DNA from: Anoplopoma fimbria
Taxonomy: Eukaryota > Chordata > Actinopteri > Perciformes > Anoplopomatidae
Direction: 5' to 3'
NCBI RefSeq assembly: GCF_027596085.1
Contig: NC_072460.1
Span: 3,200,012 to 3,264,011 of the forward strand
DNA: 64,000 bases
Shown: piece after piece, positions 52,755-62,800 of the stretch
Numbering within the stretch: position 1 is the first letter of the stretch
Layout of the letters: every line of letters begins with the position of its first letter
Program-made: the position numbers and the translations under genes
Notes under the pieces: model-generated
Told to the model about the DNA's origin: nothing
What the model saw: the letters and a program-made list of their open reading frames with translations, nothing else
Database searches by the model: none

Positions 52755-53237
52755 GCAGTGGTTTCTGTACAGGGTTTAATGGCACACATACAGTACATTA
52801 TGATCCTCTCAAATCAAACATTACTTGTGATGAGTAGACTTAATAAGAATGTTTAAGTTAATTATTGAAATCGGTCACATTAATAGACAATGATACAACG
52901 GACTGGTGGGTTTTTAATACAGTGTGTGCAGTAAGAAATAACTTATTACAATATGGCCACCGTAGAAAGCTTTAGCAAACTGATTATGGTGTTAAAAGAG
53001 AGAAAAAGTCATTTGAAGCATTTTGAGTTAAATTATTTCTCATAACCTCAAAACAGGTTGAATGAAAAGTTGAATGATTCTACAGCAATAACAAAACAAT
53101 ACATCCTTCTCAAAAACTCTGCACTGCGTGGCTGAAGCACTTTCTTTTGGATAAATATCTGAGTCGAGTGCTTCTTCTTGGTTTACCAGTGAGGGAAAAA
53201 ATGTCAAGTGTGAGATTGTCTGCCGGAGGCGGTTTCT
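52755..53237 (-). other. mtor: mTOR 3' UTR, probable extent
   Basis: After the stop the minus strand is AT-rich and without open frames. Two ATTAAA hexamers lie downstream, at 52,913-52,918 and 52,775-52,780; I found no AATAAA nearer the stop. The second is followed about 25 bases on by a GT-containing stretch, so the mRNA end may lie near 52,755. The extent is inferred from hexamers only. Confidence 0.4.
52775..52780 (-). terminator. Candidate mTOR poly(A) signal (ATTAAA)
   Basis: ATTAAA on the minus strand about 460 nt after the mTOR stop, the commonest variant of AATAAA. A second ATTAAA at 52,913-52,918 could serve instead or as an earlier alternative site. Confidence 0.35.
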
Positions 53238-53253
53238 TCACCAAAATGGACAC
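53238..53253 (-). CDS. mtor: mTOR last coding exon: CPFW and stop (2545-2549)
   Basis: 16 nt: the final base of Trp, then Cys-Pro-Phe-Trp and a TGA stop at 53,238-53,240, after acceptor TTTTTCTGTCTACAG. It gives the invariant WCPFW C-terminus of mTOR, which is required for kinase function. It cannot be seen as an open frame on its own and was found by looking for the tail. Confidence 0.95.
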
Positions 53254-56200
53254 CTGTAGACAGAAAAAGTAATGATTCACAGATGTTTGTCTCGTTCTGC
53301 ATCATTTTCTGTACACCAGATGTAGTGATGAAGTGTAATAAATTAAAAAATCTGGGAACTACTGTATGATCTGCGGATGGCATCATATAAACAACAACCA
53401 AAAACAAAAAGAAATCACCATCATTTAGGTTATATTTAACTGCTTTTAGGTGGATTCCTGCTGCCCTACATCACTGGTGTTATTAAATACAGAGGAAGAA
53501 AACACCAGGCATAATAACAATAACAGGTGAGTACTGACCATCCAATGTAGCACTGGCACAGGTTTTCATGGGATGTGGCTTGCTTGATGAGGAGCTCCAC
53601 TTGTGTTGGTACGTCCAGTGTCTCATCGTGAGAGAAGTCTCGACCTGCAGGGAACAAACTCTCATCAGAACACCTGACCTTTACCAGAAGGCTTGGATCC
53701 CTTCTGTTTTCAAGGACTTCAATCAGTGACACCATTTTTAGGATTGTTCAGGACCTTTCCTCTACTGGAAAAGATGGTGGGTTAGTCTACAGTATGATGA
53801 TAATAATAATGTGACTGAAAAAGGTAAAGTATGAATCAAACATAGGACCACTTTATGTTTCACTCTACAGCATTTCTGCACTGAAACAATGCACAAAAAA
53901 ACCAATGTTCTTATTCCTAAAAGAATAAAACTTTTTTTACTTGGTAATTCACAATTTGACAAGATCAAAACTCAAAACAAATAGCAGCTTGGAGTGCTTG
54001 TTGAGTGCTGCAGAACTCACCTGTAAGTTTGTCTCTCACTCTGTTGATAATCTGAATGGCTTTCTTGTTGAGTGCCTCAGGTTGCACCGTGCCGTCTCCG
54101 ACTAATAATAAAAAAACACAACATGGAGGTCACAAAAACTACTGCTACGACTTAAGAAACAGCAAAAGCAAGAGCTCTCTCTACGCCGAGCCTCTCTGCT
54201 GCTCAAATCAAAGTGGACTTAAGTGCTGCCTAACAATAGCACAGCAGTTACACCAATCATTTATGACAGCAAGAAAGCCTAGTGTTGTTGAGGGAGAAAA
54301 AAAACAACAGGAAAGGCTTCAACAAATAAACCATGGAAGACAGAATGAGCATGCGACTCACGGAAGGAGTGGATGGACTCGGGCACTGTGCTGCCGGCTT
54401 TCTTGTGTGTGGTCTCTCCAAGGTCTATTCCCTCAAGGGCCTCTGCAGAGGACACCACGCAGAAGCAGGTTTAAACATGTTCTTACATTATTAAGTAGAA
54501 AACACGCTGTACGGTTGCTGCTGCAGACTCACCCACTGACTGCCCGGCGGTGTAGGAGTCGGTCCTGGTGCGGGAACGCTTGGTGCCTTTGGTGTTTGCT
54601 GTGGATGAAACAGAAAAGGTGTGAGAGTGAGTCTTTCTTTCTTTCTTTTTTTCTTGACTCGACAATGGTTATAGTCCATTTCACATCCAGCGCACAGGAA
54701 GCAGCAGAATTGTTCCGACCTTTTTAACTGCAGAAGAAGGAAGCTTGTATACATCTAATCACCCATATGTTATGTTTCCTACAGCAAGAATACAATTTTC
54801 ACCACACAGGGTTTCTTTAAGTCGGAAACCATGAACAGTAAAAAATACAAAGAAACGTGTACTCTAAATAGTACTTTTAGAAACAAATTTTCAGGATGAT
54901 TTTTGTATGAATTTATACACATTTTAAATATCAAAGTAAATGCCTACAAATGATGTATGATTATTATTATGTGTTCAAATTAAAATTTTAAATACTGGCC
55001 TTCATTTTGAATAAACCTGATGAATGCTGCTAGTCTTGCTTAAAGGCACCCTGACGGTATTAGTGCCAGAGATATTCATTTCATTTTTTCACTTGAATTG
55101 AACCAACGACATTTAGACGTTCATACCACTTCTTTAAGCGTTTGGTCAATTTTCCTCCCAAAATAGACATTCATTCACAACCTGGAGCGCACTTCAGTTA
55201 TTAATCCCCATCTGATTAAATGTAGTGCTTCAAACTCTTAACCACTTCAAAAAAAAAAAAGGAGTTTCTACTTTAAGTTGAGTCATTTGCTCTGACCCTC
55301 ATGAAATTCTTCTGGGCTGAACCTTTTAATGTTCAGTGTATTGGTATTGTCATGTGATGCTGTCGTGGTTACTCCAGTCTACCACGTGTACTGAGGCCTT
55401 GACCATGCAGAATGTGCTGAAGGTGAGCAGCCGATGATCTCTTACTGTCCATGAGCCTCCAGTTGAGCAGCGGGTCGTAGACGAAGGCCTCCAATACGGC
55501 CATGACGCTGTCCCGGTGCTCCCTCAGCACCTCCATCACCGTGTGGCAGGTGATCCGGTAGTTACCGTCCAAGCCCGTCACCTGACATGCAGAGAGACGT
55601 AAACGTTACAGGTGGAAACAAACATCTCACAACATCTGAAGGGGAAGTTTGGTGTCTGCATATTAAAGAGAGGTCACTGTATCTGGTGGTTAAGAGCAGG
55701 ATCCAATATGGTGTTTTCAGGTTCGGTGGAGGAGAAACCCTGTTGTTTGTATTTACACCCTTGAACAGTTCTTTGAAAAGCTTTTAAAAACGTCTCCAGT
55801 TGTTTAGGAGATTATACAATTTAAACCTCTTATAATATTTAATTTATTACTTCATGCTTTCATTTGTAATGCCTTTTTTTCTTTGCTCATCAAATGCAAC
55901 ACCCAGTGAGTCATTATTTCTTATAAAACGCTGCACAATTGAAAAACATTGTTGTTTTGCTGTAAATAGAGAAGACCGTGGAGAAATGGCTCTGAAAGGA
56001 TTCAGTTTAAGTCCAATGGGAGTCAATTTGGCTTTAACGTGGGGGACTCATTCAATAGATTGGTGTGCTACAGAGGTTAGCTTTTCTTTTTACACTACTA
56101 CAACATAAAGAATTTATCACAGCAGAAGAGTTGCATACCTCCATGGCATTGGTCAGCATCCTCGTCAGTCTGAATGGGATCTTTTCAGGGAACTTCTCTC

Positions 56201-59200
56201 TTGTCATGGCGACCTTTTGAAGGTTGTAATTGGGGTCAGTAAGTCTTGGATAAGTGAAAAACATTAATATGTGGATAATGTATTGAAAAGAAAATCTCCT
56301 CTCACCTCAAAACAGTCTCCAAAGTCAATGTGGAGGATCTTGCCGCTTAACCGGTCTAACATCAAGTTGGATGGATGCCTGGAGGATAGAAACATCATCT
56401 CCTTGTTAATGTCTTATGATGATTGTCATTATCATAACAATGTGTTTTTGTGGTTGAGAAACTCACCTGTCACCCAGTCCGAGGATGTAGCCCACCATGG
56501 ACATCACAGCCAGGGAGCGGGTGTAATTGGTCCTCCTGTCGAACCACACCTGGAGGAGAGATGACATCTGCTTTATGACAGCACTGAAGCAGAACGGTGT
56601 GGAAAATGACACAGAACCCAGAAAAACTGATTCTTCGGGGAAAACCAAAAAAATGTTTCTGTATTTCCCAAAATAATAAAAAAAACTTAAGTGATAAGTG
56701 TTTCCTCTGCATTAAATGAGAACCTTTACAAAATACACTGCCGGTCAAGCATCTGGGGAACAATGTTAACTTATAGACCTGCATGTTATCTTTTCTACAA
56801 CTGAATATTTGACCAGAGAACCACTTAAATGTGAGGAAGGATGCTGCAAAGATCAAGGACTCTCAAATCATCCTCCGCTGTGCCGACAGAGTAGAGACGC
56901 AGAGCATCTCACCTCAGAGCTGGGGCTCTTCAGCCACAAGAGCTTGGCCAGGTCGTCTCCAGCCGTGTTGTTGACGGCGTGCTCAAACACCTCCACCTTC
57001 TCCATCAGCGTCAGGTGGTCGTAGTCTGGGGCCATCTGGAGGAAACAAAGCCCATTACAGACACAGACTTGAATAAAAAGATTATGATGCCGTGAGTTTA
57101 GACACAATTTAAGGCTTTAAACTTGTTCAGTGCCAATTACAAGTGAAGGATACTGGATTCTGCATCTCAATTAAAAATGAAAACTCAAATTACTTCTTGA
57201 TGGGGCATAAATATGAAGTCCCCAGAGTGATCAAAATGTCATCACGTCCTTGACAACAGAGTCTGATGTAATTTCAGTTACCATGGCAAGCGCAATTTCC
57301 AGAAGATGATTAAAATACTTTCATGTTGGTGTTAACATGTTCACACGTCTACATTAACTTTGCTTTCTGCTGAATTTCACCTTAAATGAACCACCGTTAC
57401 TGTGTGATGTGCTTTTGAGGTTAATATATTATTGAATGAATAAGAGATCAATTAAGTTGATAGACTTTTCATACAGAATGTTTACGGTCTTTGTTATATA
57501 CACTACAGTGACAATTAATTAATCCAAGCTAAAGCAATCAACTTGTTAATGTAATTACAGCTAATAGGTTGTGTTAATACTGAAGTATAAACTGGTTTCA
57601 GGTCATGTGGAATTAGAAACGGGGTAATTATTTGGAGAGGAAATGCATTAGTAACTTTGGAAGTGTTTGCCCTGAAGGTGTGTATGACAGCAGAGTTCAC
57701 TGCAAACTTGAGGCAGAACTAAAAAACAACCAGAATAATACTTTCAATTTAATGAGCTGTTGAGTTTTTGGGTTTGAGAAAGAAACACAGTGAATCTCCA
57801 AAAGACTACAATCTATCATTGTCTCACTCCACCATCTGCTTCATGTTACATCTAAAGCTGATGGATGGCCTGGCTCATTGACTGGTCAACTTAATATCTT
57901 GCCATTTAGAAGGCTTAAACTGAACGCAACACATCATTAATAACACTATTAGTAAATTAAAAATAAAATCGGAGTCTTGTTCAAAACGTGCCAGCAGGAG
58001 AACATTTGTTCAAAGAGCCAGTTCCATTATGCTTATTGGTTTTAGTCATATTTTAGTCACCTTTTCCCTTTCCTTTTCCTAGCCTTGTGTAAAATGATTA
58101 TATTGAATGTTTCAGTCAGTCTAGCCAAAATCAATAATTTCTTCATTTAAGTCCAACTTACTTTGCGCAAGATTTTATATTATATTATCTGATGGAAAAC
58201 ACAGCTTGAATGATTAAGACTACAGCTTTGCTACTCCGAGTCCTCCTGTTTAGGGTCATTAACGATGTGCAGGTTGGTCGCTATGAGAGCCGATCTGAAA
58301 GAACCCGACCCGACCCATAAACTTTATGCATTTTAGGAGCACAATTGTCAGGACTGAGGACTAACACAAGAAGGACAGAGACGGACTGAGCACCTACAAC
58401 ATGTCAGCATCCTATTTTAGACCTATAACATTAAACTCTGCTGTAGCCTTGATGTTTCTTCTTCTGTGTACAGTTCTTAATCAAACCACTCTCTGTGAAG
58501 CTTTTTGCACAGCGGATGTCTGGGTCTTAACCCGCTCCGTCTCTGCTCTGTCATCGTCACTTTCACTTCCTATTGTGACATTTTCACCAGGGAAGATTTT
58601 GCATGTGTGTGTGTGTGTGTGTGTGTGCTCTCTATGCCTGATTGGGAATATCTGAGGCGAAGATATCATGTTTATTCATGACAATTAAGGGCCTGTGAAT
58701 GTGTTGTCATTAAAGAGTAATTGGTATTCATCTTTATAATCACGGAAAACAGACGCTTCCTCAGCTTTGATGAATCTAGTTAGTATTGAGTATCAAATTG
58801 ACACACAATTCATGAATGAGACCACTGTCGGCTCAGAGGAGTTAATAACATGCTAGAACATTAGCTCATTTACGTATAGATGTGTAAGCATAATTAGGAT
58901 CTGTCCAGGGAATGGACTGTAATTGTTTCTAACATTTTAATGCTGCTAGGCGAGCTAACTGAAACTGAGTAAACTGTGCTGTAACAATGTTAACAAACAC
59001 ATATGTTGGCAGGTCATTTATATTCAGACTGTTTTTAGTTCAAATGTAGGAGGGATGCATGCATTTATCAGCCGAGCATAAGTGTGCCCTGGCTAAGTGT
59101 TGGTTTTTATGGATGGCGGAGGTTGTAAAAAATGCTAAAATGGGGTGAATTATAGCAGCCGCACAAGTAGAGTCTATGTGTGGTAAACACTGTTCCTAAT

Positions 59201-59793
59201 TGCCTTTACATTTATATGTAATCACATTTAATTCCAGAACACAAACACGTTTGTTGTTGTTGATATTTTCCATGTAAAAGGAGGTTATCGTAAAGGTTGT
59301 TCCATAAATTTGTATGATTGAATTTGTGCTCATTCAAACACAGGGTAATGAAATGCTGAATGACTTCAACACATGTCCCTGGCACAAAAGGAGTAAAAAT
59401 AACAGCAACAACTAAGTAACAACATCGGCAACAACAAAAACATTGGTATCAGCTAAAATGGTATTTTTAACAACAGTATCGGACGGTTCGTGGATCCTCA
59501 CCCTGAGCATGATGCGATGTTCAATGTTGAGCAATATCTTCTTCTTCTCTCTGTAGTCTCTGATGAGGGCGTGCAGGGTGTCACAGTGGGGCACCCAGCC
59601 AATCAGGCCTGAGTTGGTGGACAGGGGGATCACGGCGTAGCGCTGAATGCTAATGAACCCAACACACAGAAAAGACAAACAAACGCACAATTCATTGTCA
59701 AGGTTTCAATACCTTTTTTTTCAACTTAATGTCAAGAAATGTAAGAATATGTGTGTGTGCTCCAGACAAGTGTGAGGTGTACTGTACCTCAGA

Positions 59794-59887
<94 letters not shown>

Positions 59888-62800
59888 CTGAGGTTCTTGC
59901 GCAAGGACGCTGGGTCGTTGGCCAGCAGTGTGTTGACCAGACCGAACAGCTGCATGACTCTCTCATCCTGCCTCAGGTCCTCATGGCCCTTCAACAGGAA
60001 CATGAACTCGTGGCCATTACTGCCTGCAGAGGGCGCCACACAACACAGCATTGATGCACTGCTCTTAAAAAGGGTTGAGGGATTATATAAGAAGGGTTAT
60101 ATGGTTGGATCTGGCAGTACTGGCTGTTCTCTCCAGGGTGCTCCCCTGCTGCTCTGCAGCTGCATCTCCATTACCTTCGCCTGAAGCAATGCCTAGGGAG
60201 CTTTAGCAGGCGGCAATAAATGATTTCATTTGAACCCTGTCGCTCCCAGAGTAAGCTTGCTTCCCATAATCCCTCGCATAATGGCAGCCCTTGGGTTTGG
60301 AATGGCACTCCAGAACGACAGATATGATGGGTTTTGGTGAAATAACCACAAAAATAACCTGCCGTGGGAAAAGAGCCCCACAAACACACGGCTTCATAAG
60401 TACACACTGGAAGTACCTTGTGAAGTTCACGTGAAGTTCTGTTGACCGCGGCCAAGACATTTAATCCATCAACTCACGGAGAGAGGAAAGTATGTATCTG
60501 TGCACTGGATGAACTGTGACATCAAATAAATCCTCTTCAGTACAAATCAGTTGAGTAAAAAGTGAGGAAAGTTATTTAACTTATCTGAAGTACAGATGAT
60601 GTCACTTGTCTAATTGTTCCACTATCCTATACCGTCCTCAGTATTCTCAGCAGGTCACACTACAATGATTTTAGCAACACTGGAATTATCATACCACTTT
60701 AATGGAGTTAACCGATACTTCCGTTGGAAGGAGTCCGACCGAGTCACTGCTTTATCCTCCGTCTGCTCCTAATGACAATCCCAGTGAGCAATGTATTGCG
60801 TGTCACTGGGGGGACCGAGCGTTACTGACAGTAAATCCCAGCTGCCTGTACTGGGTGACAGGTCTTAATCTGAAGTCGTGCTCCAGGGGTCAGTTGATTT
60901 ATTGGCCATCATCTTTTACAGAGTACGTTGTGTAACACTGATGGAATACATCAGAAAAAGGTACACTGTGCAGTAGAAAAGAGTGAAGTGGAGCGAACCA
61001 TTTGTGATTGATAATCTGAGGATTTGGCTTCTAGACGAGGTTACTTTTATAGTGCTGTGCCAGTTTAGAAGCACCCCGGTGTCATATTTCATATCGCAAA
61101 GCAGAGCAGGGCATTAAATGTCAGAATTATTTATTTCTTTATTCAAATGAATGCCGGTGGACGGTGTTGGGAGGATTCCTGGCGAACCGATCTGACCTGC
61201 ATGCACCATTTTTCACCAGAGAGAAAATGATAATATCCATGACTTAAAACTAGTTTATTTCTTTTTGGTGATTGGGATTAATTTAGGTAGTAAATGGATC
61301 ACAGTTTAATCTTGCTTCTGCTTGTAAAGAAACTTTTAATTCTGGTGTTTTATCCACACACAGAACTTTGCCATGAATTCAAGATAAATAGTGGCCTTTG
61401 AGCTGTTTGGCTAAATATTCTATTAATATTGAATTTTCTCTAATGCGGTAGCCCTGCGCCTTCTGGAAGCATCCGACTACAGATGCTCTTTCATCTATTT
61501 TCCTAAGATAATGGGTACAGAGCCACAAGGCCTACGCGATTTCCTCCTTATCTTACCCATGATGGTGAGTTTGCGTGGGCGCTGCTTGGAGGTGATGACC
61601 TGCAGGGAGGCGGCGATGGATTGGATGCGGATGATAGGCTGGTTGGGGTCATAGGTGCCTGGTACAGCCAGCTCCAGGTCCCGGCACATCAGCAGCTTTG
61701 GAGACACGTATTGGAGCTCCAGGGAGGTCAGCTGCGGGGAAAGTTGATGAGGTGGAGATGTAAACACAGCAAGAGGCAATTAGTCTGTTGTGTAACTAAA
61801 AAAGATGGACTGTTAAAACAGCTCCTGCCAACAGTGTTAAAGACACTGGCTCGTATCCAAGTTGGGTCTTATGTGCAAAAATCTCTCTGTAGCACTTCAC
61901 TCTCTATGTATCCATCACTAAATGCATTCTCTGCATTCAATCGGTGATTAAAACGGCATTAAATCCATTTAAATGCTTTTGCAGTTGAATGTATGGTTAC
62001 TTCATCACAGCCTCAGCCTGCTGAGGATCTGCCGTTTGGATGCAACCTGCAGAGGGTTTATTTCTATGTTAATGCCCAGAGGTGGAATGAAATGCTCCCG
62101 GCATCTTATGATGTCTCTGTGTATTTCATGCTGCTTACTGTAGTGTCAAAGCAGGGAGCATCCCCGACAGCGGGACCACGCAACAATGTCAAATAGTATT
62201 GCCGTCTCCATTTGCTATGTGAGGCGAGAGCTCTTGAAATGTCGTTCTTCAACAGCGCAATGATCGCTGCGAGGAACGACATCTATCGAGTCAATTTCAC
62301 CTGTGTAAATAAAGTTTAAGCCCTCTGGTCATGAATTAGCAAACTGACTTTGAGTAGGCCACCAAGGCAAATGGCTGGATATGGATACAGTGTTTCCATG
62401 TGATAGCTTGTGTGTATACAGGTCATAATGGGAATATTAATGCGCAAATAAGCATATCCATATGTCTGGGATGTAAGAGCCTTTGTAAGAGCATTTAGAT
62501 ACTAAGTGTATCAAAATCTTTGGTCAAGGAAAAGGTAATTTAATTATCTAGAAAAGACCTGTCTGCTTTTAAAAAGAGCTATGCTTTCCCATGATGCTCT
62601 GCCATTCCTCTTTGACTTCCATCATCCCTCTGTCTCATCTTTCAACACTATTTTGGCATTTTGTTTACTGAATTCACTTAAAAGAAAGTACACACATATT
62701 ACCTGCCATGAGTTCACATAAAGAGTCATGACGTAAAAAGGCAAAAACATATCCCATCACACCCTGGTGGACATAGGGATGCAGAACTGGTGGGATGTCA

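Noticed and set aside
54056..54727. Longest open frame in the window, 223 codons on the plus strand
   Set aside because: It is antisense across three mTOR coding exons and their introns; the minus strand there has intact, phase-compatible exons matching mTOR.
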